Positions 25,820-37,534 of a DNA stretch of 64,000 nucleotides are shown one piece after another. Both the position numbers and the translations under genes were made by a program. The notes below the pieces were generated by a model that saw nothing but the letters and a program-made list of their open reading frames with translations, had not been told where the DNA came from and did no database searches. The stretch comes from Bolinopsis microptera (lineage: Eukaryota > Ctenophora > Tentaculata > Lobata > Bolinopsidae). Numbering within the stretch: the first letter of the stretch is position 1; every line of letters begins with the position of its first letter. Where the stretch lies: assembly GCF_026151205.1 (NCBI RefSeq), contig NC_087084.1, positions 12,365,453 to 12,429,452 of the forward strand, read 5' to 3'.

Positions 25820-26309
25820 CTGAATTGGACTGAATATCAAATTTTTTTGCATGAAAATTTTCTACACGAAATTGATCATAATCAAGGTTTTGAAAAAGTC
25901 ACACCAATGCCCAATAACCACAATTTCACAAATTATAGCCTTGATAAAGTTCGAATCGATACAAACATTTTGCCGGATCTGTTCATCTGTTTGTATTTGC
26001 GTAGATCACATGAGTTAGCTACAACATCATTCCTCGGCTACAGTGATGAAATAAATAATAATGGGGTACAGGAAGCAGAACTTATAAGGAAATTCAAATT
26101 TTAAGGAAACACAAATTAAATTTGGGTCTTAAACAAATTAAATCGTATAATATAGACTCATAACGCTTCTGTTAACTGGCTGCCTATGTTAAACTTGTAA
26201 AATTAGAATTAATTGATAGTCTATTATAATCGTCATTTGCAAACAATCTTACTATATATGTATAAAGCGAGACGATATCTTACTATATATAAAGCGAGAC
26301 GATATATAT

Positions 26310-26720
26310 ATTTATTTATCCGTGCCATTTTGCTGACACCACGGCATCAACTTTAACGCGAATTTCTGCAAAAAACCGTAAAAGATATACAACTGAAACT
26401 TTTTTGACTGGGTCAAATGCTTTAATGGCCTCCAAATCATAATGAAAAAATAAAAAATTGGCCAAGAAATAGGAGTTTTAGAGCCCAAAATTTGGTACCC
26501 CAAGTGGTGTCAAAAACGCGAATTAAATAGGTAATAATTGTTTTAGTCTCTTGAGTCTTGACACCATTTTAGGGTTAGACGGGTTCCTGCTAGTATATAT
26601 AATATTATATATATGGATCCGTGCCATTTTACTGACACCACATATATACAACTGAAACTTTTTTGACTGGGTCAAATGCTTTTATGCTTTTCAAATCGGC
26701 ATGAAAAAATACCAAACGTT
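26310..26720. repeat. Dispersed repeat, two copies
   Basis: The blocks cgtgccattttgctgacacc and aacttttttgactgggtcaa occur at about 26321-26415 and 26622-26680, and again at about 28440-28505. Each copy is preceded by a short tatata stretch. Likely a small non-autonomous element present many times in this genome. Confidence 0.7.
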
Positions 26721-26963
26721 ACCAAACGTTGAGGAATAAATGGGCAACTTCTGACCAGGCATTAGGGCCTAGGGGTGGTAATTTTGGAGCTCAGAGGTGG
26801 CGGTATGTTATGGCACCACCTTGAGGCTTGAAGTGTACTTTACTGAATAATGAATGAGTCTGGTCAATAATATATATAATATAACTCTAAAACTCTGGTC
26901 ACAAGAGCAACTGCCTAAACGTACAGAAGTGGAAAAAAATACTATCAGTCCTTAATGCTCGTA

Positions 26964-27503
26964 AGGGTCTGCCCACATTACCTGGGGACCTCAGGCTATC
27001 ATGTTCATAAACATATATGTATAGAGATTAGGCGGAATGACAGGCTGAGCGCGGCCCAGTAACTGCCCACACTACGCCATGTGGCGACGGGCCACATGGC
27101 GTGGGTCAAAAGGCACAGTGTGTTAAGAGCTCCCGCCATGTGGCCCGTCTACCTAAACACACTGTGCCACTTGGCGTGGATTTAGCAAGGGGAATAGAGG
27201 CACGGATTTTAAAAATCCGTGCCTCTATTCCCCGAGAGTTTCCACACCAACTGGCGGGAGCTCTAAACACACTACACGCCTTGTTATGTGAATCCGGTGA
27301 CTAGTGGAGGGAGCTCTAAACACACTGTGCCTTTTGACCCACGCCATGTGGCCCGTCGCAACATGGCGTAGTGTGGGCAGGAAATCTGTGCCTCTGAATA
27401 GAAGTACAGATTTGCTAAATCCACGCCAAGTGGCACAGTGTGTTTAGGTTGATCGGGCCATGTAGCCCGTCGCCACATGGCGTAGTGTGGGCAGACCCTA
27501 ATA
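26964..27503. mobile_element. MITE-like hairpin element
   Basis: Bounded by inverted ends agggtctgcccaca (26964) and its complement at 27487-27502. Inside are several direct and inverted copies of ccacgccatgtggc and taaacacactgtgcc, and a nearly perfect 45-base hairpin at about 27188-27232 (ggggaatagaggcacgg arms). It has no coding capacity. The nested symmetry suggests a foldback MITE, possibly two copies inserted one in another. Confidence 0.75.
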
Positions 27504-27999
27504 AATAGATTCATTCATTGTCATAAAACTCTTAACCATACATGTGACCCGTAAAATAATTTAAATTGGTCTATACGGGTAAGCCCCCCTTAAACGTCAC
27601 CTGGTTTTTGGGCCCAGATTGCCGAGTTAAGGCTAAATTTACAGGGTTCTGAAGTGTCTAGGAATAATATTTAAACCTTTTTCTAGCCTGCCAGGAAGAT
27701 TTGGAAATTTGAAAATAAAATAGACTACTGTATAAAATTCTCAATATAAACTTTATTAACAATAGTTAATTAATCAAAAACACACAATATCTTTCATAAT
27801 ATTGTAGTATATGCTATAATATTAAAACTGTTTAGTTGAGTTTAGGTAACAGGATTTAACTGTAATAGCACCTATGCAGTATTATCCATTGTTGAGATGA
27901 AGCCATTTTTCGTCCGGTCTTGACTAACCTGGCTCACGATACATATGCTTCATCCGGTCTCACTAATAATAGGGATGGTGTAGTAGATGGAATATGACA

Positions 28000-28425
28000 C
28001 ACTGTTTACAGTTTTATTTCTGTTTGAAAGAATTCTTTTGCATCCCTTGTTATTTCAACCGCTAAATCAAAGAACTCGCGAAGTCTGCTCCACGCGATAT
28101 CAACATTGAGTTCCCACCATTATAGCCCAGCTGACGACGATTAACACATGTTTATTGAAAGCTTCTACAAGTTAAACCATCGTATCTCTTATATGTTTCT
28201 AACCCAACTCCATCCAGCATTATAGCCATGGTTTAAGATGTTGTGGAAAGGGGAGCTCTGAGAAGCTCACTCATGCTGTCCCTTTTATTTGGTTTTATAT
28301 TATGACAGAAAATAAGCAGGTGAAGTGAGTTTTGCTCCCCTGGTCCATATTCACACAGTGGAGAATCAAATTTACTGCTGTTGGATCGGTGAAGAAATTC
28401 ATTCATATCTTACTATATATGGATG
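28000..28425 (-). pseudogene. 3' remnant of a non-LTR retrotransposon (LINE)
   Basis: On the minus strand the frame reads MNEFLHRSNSSKFDSPLCEY, then GPGEQNSLHLLIFCHNIKPN and KRDSMSELLRAPL, with stops soon after. The C-x-x-x-G...H-L-L-x-x-C arrangement followed by a basic residue resembles the C-terminal zinc motif after the reverse transcriptase of many LINEs. A second open piece lies further along (ELNVDIAWSRLREFFDLAVE). It is broken by stops and no polymerase core is present. Confidence 0.45.
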
Positions 28426-29250
28426 GATATATGTGTTTATCCGTATCATTTTACTGACACCATGGCATCAACTTTAACGCTACAAACTTTTTTGACTGGG
28501 CCAAATGCACTTTAAATGTCTTTAAAATCCCCTCAATTATGATCGCAATAAGAACATTTTACTTCACATCGCTTTTTGCTCCCATTACAAGAACACTTGA
28601 ATTTAACAGTTATTTTTTATTAACGTTTTATTAACATCCCTTCACCTCAGAATAGAATTTGAGAACATATCGTCGACTGGAAAAACAGCGGATGCAGGTG
28701 TAAACGAATTTGAAGCAGGATTTGGACAATTTTTCGTCGAGAGAGCACTAAGATTTGGATATTTGTAAAGAGGTCAACCATATTTGTTTGATATATGACA
28801 GTGATTCTGGGTTTCATTATTCAATACTGCAAGCTTATTTTTAGTTATTCACTGTCATCTGTCAGAAAATATGGATGTCATCCCCATTTATAGTACCCAG
28901 ATATATACAATGCATTAACGTTAACAGTTAACACGACTAATAAAATCAAACAACAAACTTTAAAACCAACAAAACGCCTCACTAAATGGTTAACAAACAG
29001 CACATTAACCTTTTTTTGTTAAAAATTTTGAATCTCGAACATTTTATTGTTATACAGAGGACTGATTTGTCATACGTTGTATACCCCTGTATCGTCCTGT
29101 ATCGTCCTGAAACGACCGTGGGTGTCACAACGTGATACAAGGACTAATGGTATGGGGTTCCCATTGCTACTAAAATATGTAGCAGCACAAACAATGTTAG
29201 CATTTAAAATGTTTCGAGTAAACAATTTACGCGTTTTTTAATTATCTGGG

Positions 29251-29364
29251 GGAACGGGAGACTATAAGTAATTTTAGGTTTTGAGACACTCCTCACTATT
29301 TGAAATGATACTCTACAGTATACTGCAAAGTTAAATCTGGAAACATCTACCCGAAAGTGAGTAT
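29251..29364 (+). pseudogene. Broken copy of GPCR 2 first exon and its 5' flank
   Basis: Matches 38148-38289 (gaacgggagactataa, ttttaggttttgagacactc, and the donor tacccgaaagtgagtatg). About 42 bases are missing, removing the ATG and nearly all of the signal peptide while leaving the donor. It cannot start translation. It lies in the same orientation as the functional exon, on the other side of the inverted-repeat block. Confidence 0.85.
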
Positions 29365-29574
29365 GACAGTGGTTCGAGATGACTTTGACGGATGTTACTC
29401 GTCTAAATTTCTTCGAAGTAGCGCGCGCCGCTTTCTTCTCGAAATGTTAAATGGCCCGATGGCAAGTGCTACGAAGCAGCGCGCGCCGGGCCAGACCATT
29501 AACAATGGTCAAAAGATGATTGTATCTTTTAAGTAGTATAGTGTCATGGTTTGGACCTGCATTCGAGCTCTATC

Positions 29575-29860
29575 CGAGACACATTTTACTAAAATGTCAT
29601 TTTAGCACAGTTGACTAATCTACCACAACTTTAGTCGGAGGTTTCAAGTTCGAATCCCAGCCGGAGCCATTCTTTTATTTGACGAAAATGTTGACACAGT
29701 TGACTAATCTGCCACATTTTAGCTGAAGGTTACAAGTTTGAATCACAGCCGTAGCCATTCTTTTTATTTGACAAAAATGTCAACACAGTTGACTAATCTG
29801 ACACATTTTAACCGGCCGGGGCCACAAGTTCGAATCCCAGTCGGAGTCGTTCTCCAATGT
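29575..29860 (+). repeat. Three tandem tRNA-3'-half-like units
   Basis: Units of about 85 bases share agttgactaatct... and aagttcgaatccca..ggagcc. The ttcgaatcc core matches the pol III B box/T-loop, but the T stem does not pair and no matching acceptor 5' strand is seen, so these are not tRNA genes. They look like pieces of a tRNA-derived SINE. The right arm repeats them inverted at 35200-35445. Confidence 0.55.
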
Positions 29861-31255
29861 GATTACATTATTATGGTACAAATTTTAACCTAGTTTAACC
29901 CATCAATCAATTTAACCCTATATCATATATACGTAATATAACGATACAGATGTATCAACTTAACATGACGTTCGTCACACAACAAAGGCCGTTAACAGTA
30001 TATAGTAATTGTATACATGTTCACGTAATAACAATACTGTTGAAATGATATGGTAGCGTAATGAGAAAGCACTTTTCAGGACGGTTACTCAATAGTACCA
30101 AGATTGTACCGTCATTGTATAGTATAGTTACGGTAACAGCTGTGTTTTTACTTGACAGATATTTGCTTAATTTAAGAACCAAATACAACTAAAGTGAATT
30201 GATAAAAATATGGCTTTCTTAAAAGAAATACGTGTCAACAGAATGTAGAAGCTGATAAATATATAGTGTACTCGGTCACGTATTATACTGACTGTTTGAT
30301 ATGAAATGTAATTTTTAGAGAGTACTTACAGGACGGTTACTTTACAGCCTCAAGAATAATACGTCATTGTATAATAACCATAGACCTAGTACAGAATAGT
30401 CACGGTAGCAGCTGTGCAATGTATTTGACTCAAATTGAATCTCTTTTCAGGACTGGTCTAGCTATTTTATATTTTCTACAATTATATCAGAAGATCTCAA
30501 CAAATTGAACAGTGTGCGAGGAATTTTTAAATATAATAACCAATGAAAGATAAAGCTAATTCTTACCTCAAAATAATGACCGTCCCTCAACATTACAGCT
30601 CAGTGTTTGTCTTTGTTAAATATCTTGATAAGGTATAATTGCGAGCAGGTGCGTGTTTTACTGGACAGTCTCTCTGCGCTCCTGAAACGTTGTTTACACT
30701 ATCATTCAGCGTTCAGTTGTGTGTTGTGTAAATTTTGACTCTGCTTCAGCTTTAATTGTTTTTATCTTTAACTTTATGCTTAAGTTTTTAATTCCTTTAC
30801 CGTAGTCGGTCACGTAACATTGACTGTTTGATATGAAATCTAAATTATAAATAGTACTTACAGGCCGATGCTGATGGTTACTCTACAGCAGCTCAAGAAT
30901 AATACGTCATTGTATAGCCGTAAACCTAGTACAGCATAGATACAGTAACATCTGTGCAATATATTTGACACAAATCTCTTTGCCAAGAACTGGTCTAGAT
31001 ATTTTCTACTTTCTAAAATTTTAATTATATCAGATCTCCATCAGGTAGTATGACGTGATGAATAAATATACAACTGCCAGTGCACCATGTTAATTACTGT
31101 TCCCAATTCTTTAATCATACCCGTAAATATTTGCTCGGTATCTGGCAGCAGTTCATCGATTGATGTTCCGTGTTCTGTTTCCTGGTATTTTGTGAGCGGA
31201 ATATTTTCTTGAGTAGGATAAGGTGAAATCCGTCACATTATCCTACACAATACTG

Positions 31256-31800
31256 AATCCTAAATGAATACTGAATACTGAATGAATACTGAATGAATAC
31301 TGAATGAATACTGAATACTGAATGAATACTGAATGAATACTGAATGAATACTGAATGAATACTGAATGAATACTTAATACTGAATACTGAATGAATACTG
31401 AATGAATACTGAATGAATACTGAATGAATACTGAATGAATACTGAATACTGAATGAATACTGAATGAATACTGAATACTGAATGAATACTGAATGAATAC
31501 TGAATGAATACTGAATACTGAATGAATACTGAATACTGAATGAATACTGAATACTGAATACTGAATGAATACTGAATGAATACTGAATGAATACTGAATA
31601 CTGAATGAATACTGAATGAATACTGAATGAATACTGAATGAATATTGAATGAATACTGGATAAATAATGGATAAATACTGAATGAATACTGAATGAATAC
31701 TGAATACTGAATGAATACTGAATGAATACTGAATGAATGCTGAATGAATGTTGAATAATGAATACTGAATAATACTGAATAATATACTGAATACTGAATG
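31256..31800. repeat. Minisatellite tgaatgaatac / tgaatac, left arm
   Basis: About 540 bases of irregularly mixed 11-base and 7-base units. The right-arm copy at 33276-33810 is its inverted counterpart, with slightly different unit order and length. Confidence 0.95.
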
Positions 31801-31950
31801 ATAATTATGATGTATTATTTTTAAAAGTTATAATGTAGACAAGGAAACGCATGTTTAGATTTTTGAAGATAACTTTAACTAAACTATATTCAATAACTCT
31901 ATATATCCAAATACTTATCTCAATAATTATCAACGTTTTGGTTATAAAGT

Positions 31951-32612
31951 TCAAGAATCTTCCTGACGATATATTTGTGAAAGTTTAAGAAGCTTGATGA
32001 TAATATTTTTGTTCTCGTTCATTAGTTTGTTGACATCAGATAGACTAGTAGTCGTGATAACTGCAGTCAACAGAGCTTGTTCTTCCATACTTAAAATTTT
32101 GGCGATGTCTTGTCCACAGTCAATGAGATGCTGCTCAAATTTCTCAAACATTTCCGTTTTCATTATGTAAGAGAATAAAAAGTCCATACATTTGTTTTCC
32201 TCCTTACACAATTTACTTTGTAACAGGACATCTAGAGATTTGAGTAATTTCGACATATCATTTACCTTTTTATTTATTAGCTTGATTGCTACGCCTTTCC
32301 GCTTGCCTTTGTGTTGCTGAACTGAGTCAGATTCTAACTCATCACTACTTGACACACTTCTACTATCACTATATTGTGTTTTTGACTCATCATCACCACT
32401 TGTTTCCTCAGAGTTAGAACCGTCTTGTTGAGATTCTTCAGATATTATCGTATCAGCATCTGAATATGTGGAAGCAGGATAATCCAGTTTTACATCAGTC
32501 GCATCCGAGTTAGCTTTTGATAGTGGATGAATGTTAGAGCTTGTTTCTGACTCTCCGGTCTCTCGATGATACCGACTTTTGTGAGAGGACAGGCTATATT
32601 TATTGACAAAAG
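31951..32612 (-). CDS. Element-borne ORF, longer copy (left arm plus spacer)
   Basis: The minus-strand frame is open from about 32612 through the spacer to a stop at 31951. It reads a Ser/Asp/Glu-rich part (SDADTIISEESQQDGSNSEE, then SDSRSVSSSDELESDSVQQ) followed by a lysine-rich helical part (KGKRKGVAIKLINKKVND, then KLLKSLDVLLQSKLCKEEN). It ends in IYRQEDS. No ATG is visible, so an upstream exon or decay must be assumed. No domain is recognised; the plan (acidic disordered region then helices) would suit a DNA- or capsid-associated accessory protein, but that is a guess. Confidence 0.45.
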
Positions 32613-33120
32613 ATTATCTCTGATAATATCTGAAGAATCTCAACAAGACGGTTCTAACTCTGAGGAAACAAGTGGTGATGATGAGTCAAAAACACAATAT
32701 AGTGATAGTAGAAGTGTGTCAAGTAGTGATGAGTTAGAATCTGACTCAGTTCAGCAACACAAAGGCAAGCGGAAAGGCGTAGCAATCAAGCTAATAAATA
32801 AAAAGGTAAATGATATGTCGAAATTACTCAAATCTCTAGATGTCCTGTTACAAAGTAAATTGTGTAAGGAGGAAAACAAATGTATGGACTTTTTATTCTC
32901 TTACATAATGAAAACGGAAATGTTTGAGAAATTTGAGCAGCATCTCATTGACTGTGGACAAGACATCGCCAAAATTTTAAGTATGGAAGAACAAGCTCTG
33001 TTGACTGCAGTTATCACGACTACTAGTCTATCTGATGTCAACAAACTAATGAACGAGAACAAAAATATTATCATCAAGCTTCTTAAACTTTCACAAATAT
33101 ATCGTCAGGAAGATTCTTGA
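32566..33120 (+). CDS. Element-borne ORF, mirror copy (right arm)
   Basis: Plus-strand counterpart of the left-arm frame. From the arm boundary (32622) to the stop at 33120 the protein is identical to the left copy. Its first residues (MIPTFVRGQAIFIDKRLSL) come from the spacer read on the other strand, so its N-terminus is an accident of the inverted duplication. It offers an ATG that the left copy lacks, so it could in principle be expressed. Confidence 0.4.
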   Translation: MIPTFVRGQAIFIDKRLSLIISEESQQDGSNSEETSGDDESKTQYSDSRSVSSSDELESDSVQQHKGKRKGVAIKLINKKVNDMSKLLKSLDVLLQSKLCKEENKCMDFLFSYIMKTEMFEKFEQHLIDCGQDIAKILSMEEQALLTAVITTTSLSDVNKLMNENKNIIIKLLKLSQIYRQEDS

Positions 33121-35521
33121 ACTTTATAACCAAAACGTTGATAATTGTTGAGATAAGTATTTGGATATATAGAGTTATTGAATATAGTTTAGTTAAAGTT
33201 ATCTTCAAAAATCTAAACATGCGTTTCCTTGTCTACATTATAACTTTTAAAAATAATACATCATAATTATCATTCAGTATTCAGTATATTATTCAGTATT
33301 ATTCAGTATTCATTATTCAACATTCATTCAGCATTCATTCAGTATTCATTCAGTATTCATTCAGTATTCAGTATTCATTCAGTATTCATTCAGTATTTAT
33401 CCATTATTTATCCAGTATTCATTCAATATTCATTCAGTATTCATTCAGTATTCATTCAGTATTCATTCAGTATTCAGTATTCATTCAGTATTCATTCAGT
33501 ATTCATTCAGTATTCAGTATTCAGTATTCATTCAGTATTCAGTATTCATTCAGTATTCAGTATTCATTCAGTATTCATTCAGTATTCAGTATTCATTCAG
33601 TATTCATTCAGTATTCAGTATTCATTCAGTATTCATTCAGTATTCATTCAGTATTCATTCAGTATTCAGTATTAAGTATTCATTCAGTATTCATTCAGTA
33701 TTCATTCAGTATTCATTCAGTATTCATTCAGTATTCATTCAGTATTCAGTATTCATTCAGTATTCATTCAGTATTCATTCAGTATTCAGTATTCATTTAG
33801 GATTCAGTATTGTGTAGGATAATGTGACGGATTTCACCTTATCCTACTCAAGAAAATATTCCGCTCACAAAATACCAGGAAACAGAACACGGAACATCAA
33901 TCGATGAACTGCTGCCAGATACCGAGCAAATATTTACGGGTATGATTAAAGAATTGGGAACAGTAATTAACATGGTGCACTGGCAGTTGTATATTTATTC
34001 ATCACGTCATACTACCTGATGGAGATCTGATATAATTAAAATTTTAGAAAGTAGAAAATATCTAGACCAGTTCTTGGCAAAGAGATTTGTGTCAAATATA
34101 TTGCACAGATGTTACTGTATCTATGCTGTACTAGGTTTACGGCTATACAATGACGTATTATTCTTGAGCTGCTGTAGAGTAACCATCAGCATCGGCCTGT
34201 AAGTACTATTTATAATTTAGATTTCATATCAAACAGTCAATGTTACGTGACCGACTACGGTAAAGGAATTAAAAACTTAAGCATAAAGTTAAAGATAAAA
34301 ACAATTAAAGCTGAAGCAGAGTCAAAATTTACACAACACACAACTGAACGCTGAATGATAGTGTAAACAACGTTTCAGGAGCGCAGAGAGACTGTCCAGT
34401 AAAACACGCACCTGCTCGCAATTATACCTTATCAAGATATTTAACAAAGACAAACACTGAGCTGTAATGTTGAGGGACGGTCATTATTTTGAGGTAAGAA
34501 TTAGCTTTATCTTTCATTGGTTATTATATTTAAAAATTCCTCGCACACTGTTCAATTTGTTGAGATCTTCTGATATAATTGTAGAAAATATAAAATAGCT
34601 AGACCAGTCCTGAAAAGAGATTCAATTTGAGTCAAATACATTGCACAGCTGCTACCGTGACTATTCTGTACTAGGTCTATGGTTATTATACAATGACGTA
34701 TTATTCTTGAGGCTGTAAAGTAACCGTCCTGTAAGTACTCTCTAAAAATTACATTTCATATCAAACAGTCAGTATAATACGTGACCGAGTACACTATATA
34801 TTTATCAGCTTCTACATTCTGTTGACACGTATTTCTTTTAAGAAAGCCATATTTTTATCAATTCACTTTAGTTGTATTTGGTTCTTAAATTAAGCAAATA
34901 TCTGTCAAGTAAAAACACAGCTGTTACCGTAACTATACTATACAATGACGGTACAATCTTGGTACTATTGAGTAACCGTCCTGAAAAGTGCTTTCTCATT
35001 ACGCTACCATATCATTTCAACAGTATTGTTATTACGTGAACATGTATACAATTACTATATACTGTTAACGGCCTTTGTTGTGTGACGAACGTCATGTTAA
35101 GTTGATACATCTGTATCGTTATATTACGTATATAGGGTTAAATTGATTGATGGGTTAAACTAGGTTAAAATTTGTACCATAATAATGTAATCACATTGGA
35201 GAACGACTCCGACTGGGATTCGAACTTGTGGCCCCGGCCGGTTAAAATGTGTCAGATTAGTCAACTGTGTTGACATTTTTGTCAAATAAAAAGAATGGCT
35301 ACGGCTGTGATTCAAACTTGTAACCTTCAGCTAAAATGTGGCAGATTAGTCAACTGTGTCAACATTTTCGTCAAATAAAAGAATGGCTCCGGCTGGGATT
35401 CGAACTTGAAACCTCCGACTAAAGTTGTGGTAGATTAGTCAACTGTGCTAAAATGACATTTTAGTAAAATGTGTCTCGGATAGAGCTCGAATGCAGGTCC
35501 AAACCATGACACTATACTACT
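32622..35521. repeat. Right arm of ~2.9 kb inverted repeat
   Basis: Mirror copy of 29532-32449 across a 172-base spacer (32450-32621). It carries the same open reading frame (on the plus strand), the same minisatellite (33.28-33.81 kb) and the same tRNA-like units (35.2-35.44 kb). Confidence 0.95.
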
Positions 35522-35689
35522 CTTTTATACTTTTGAATATACTGACACTTGAACATTGAATGTAGGCTGCAATTGACTGCCAAAGCGTCTATACATATAT
35601 ACGCTTATATATACATATATAAGTACATCCATAGACACAGTGTTTCGTCCTAGCTATAAGCAATTTGTAGCAGTTAGTAGCAGTTGCGC

Positions 35690-35945
35690 GCGGCGTGCGT
35701 TGCGCAGTATATAAAGACACGCATAAAACTGCTGCAAACTGCTACTAACTGCTACTAACTGCTACTAACTGCTACTAACTGCTTCTAACTGCTACTAACT
35801 GCAACTAACTGCTACTAACTGCTTTGTAGGTTTATAACCTACCAGGACGCGCGCCGAGTTGGACTCGTCGACGGTCCTAAATATGGAACAGATATTTCAC
35901 GAGTATCACCGAAACTGCTACTTTGTACTTAGTAGCAGTAAGTAG
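35690..35945. repeat. 10-base minisatellite (ctgctactaa)n
   Basis: About ten copies at 35730-35825 with flanking inverted copies (agtagcagttagtagcag) on both sides (35665-35690 and 35925-35950), so the satellite itself can fold back. It sits between the right arm and the outer inverted repeats. Confidence 0.85.
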
Positions 35946-36309
35946 CAGTTTCTTTGCACTTTGTTCCTCGGCCTGTGGCCAGTGTCTATCTTTCCCAAGC
36001 ATGAGCAAATGGAAATGATATTAATTTGAATGACCGTCCGCAAATGCAAATGATACCGAAAATGAAATCGGTCGCTCAAAACATTTAGACCATTGTCAAT
36101 GATTTGGCCCGGCGCGCGCTACTTCGTAGCACGTGCCATCGGGCCATTTAACATTTCGAGAAGAAAGTGGCGCGCGCTACTTCGAAGAAATTTAGACGAG
36201 TAACATCCGCCAAAAAACATTTTAAATGCTAACATTGTTGGGAAAGAGAGACACTGGCCACAAGAGGAGTTAAGTGCAAATTAAAGGTAGTGCGCCATCG
36301 ACAGTGAGC

Positions 36310-36940
36310 CACGCGTGCCGACTGTAAGATGGTTTTTAAGCGCTAATTTCGGCGAGCACAAAATTCTTGAAACAAATGCGTATTGATTAACTTTCCCTTG
36401 ATCCAATTTTAACAAAAATTGGTAAACTTACTCATAAACTTACAAGGAAAGTGTCCAAATAATTTAAAGCATATCCAACCATTAAAAATTATGTTACAGC
36501 TAAAAGTAAAAGCAGCGTATTTTGCCCCATTTTCATCATTATGTCAACTTCGATATCCACCAAATTTTTCGGACAGTTGTGAAAGCCCTATTTTCAGAAT
36601 GATCTCATTCAAGGAACCGAAGATATATCAGAATAATACAACAAAAATCAACGAATTTGGTCAAATTACGCGACTTTAAAATTGACCATTGTTAATGATC
36701 GATCTGGCCCGGCACTTGCCATCAGGCCATTTCGAGAAGAAAGCGGCGCGCGCTACTTCGAAGAAATTTAGTCGAGTAACATCCGTCAACTTTAAAAAAG
36801 AAAACAATGGTACACAAATTTTTAAGATCCGAGCAAGTTTATTTTTATTGTGCACCCCCTACAGTAACATTGTTCGTGCTGCTAGGCTACATTTAGTAGC
36901 AATGGGAACCCCATACCATCAGACCTTTGTATAACAATAA
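36310..36940. repeat. Dispersed repeat shared with 42.96-43.44 kb
   Basis: Landmarks gcgctaatttcgg, cacaaaattcttgaaacaaa, atccaattttaacaaaaatt and cgagcaagtttattttt occur in the same order at 42970-43440. It contains no convincing coding frame. Confidence 0.8.
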
Positions 36941-37534
36941 AATGTTCGAGATTCAATATTTTTAACAAAAAAAAGTTGATGTTGAATGTGCTGTTTGTTA
37001 ACCATTTATTCAGTATCAAAAAAGCTAAAATTTGACGGTGCTTGTGCTATCTGGATATTATAGCATAAATATAATGTAGTATGAGTTTGCTGGATAGGGC
37101 TAATAGCAATGGGAACCCCATTATATTAGACCTCTGTTAGTGTATAACAATGAAATGTTCGAGATTCAATATTTTGAACAAAAAAGGTTAATGTGCTGTT
37201 TGTTAACCATTTAGTGAGGCGTTTTTTTTTGTTTTAAAGTTTTTTGTTTGATTTTATTAGTCGTGTTAAATTTGTGTTTATACAAAGAGGTTTTTTAAAA
37301 GGTTACTCGTATGTCATTCATGCCTCTAGTATCATTTTCACATATGCAGTTATTTGTCTGGGTCAAGAATTCATATTTGCGCTTATATTCAGGATATAAC
37401 GAGCAACCGATTTCATTCTCGGTATCATCTTGCATTTGCGGACGGTTATTCAAATTAATCTAAAAAAACTTTGCCAACAAAACAAATTTTTCCGTTGAGC
37501 TTTTATTTAACTTTAACGTGAATTATAAAATAGT

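Larger units (their letters stand above)
29532..32449. repeat. Left arm of ~2.9 kb inverted repeat
   Basis: Pairs with 32622-35521. In the inner part any base x equals the complement of 65071-x exactly. The arms differ only slightly in tandem-repeat length (the sum drifts by about 18 at the outer end). It contains tRNA-like tandem units (29.57-29.85 kb), non-coding DNA, an 11/7-base minisatellite (31.26-31.80 kb) and an open reading frame on the minus strand. Confidence 0.95.
28930..37275. mobile_element. Nested foldback / inverted-repeat block
   Basis: The whole block is organised as broken nested inverted repeats. The innermost pair is 29532-32449 with 32622-35521 (separate entries). Outside it, 29380-29490 pairs with 36105-36205 and again with 36700-36780 (blocks with gcgcgcgc and tttcttcgaagtag); 29150-29210 pairs with about 36840-36930; 28930-29060 pairs with 37150-37270; 36010-36075 pairs with 37397-37462. 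No recognised transposase is present. The organisation resembles Foldback/Galileo-type DNA elements, whose long terminal inverted repeats contain tandem repeats. Confidence 0.7.

Noticed and set aside
25847..26104. Plus-strand 85-codon ORF
   Set aside because: No family resemblance, no splice or promoter context, and codon usage is like the surrounding AT-rich DNA.
29575..29860. True tRNA genes
   Set aside because: Only the T-loop region fits; stems do not pair and no acceptor 5' half or anticodon arm can be built.
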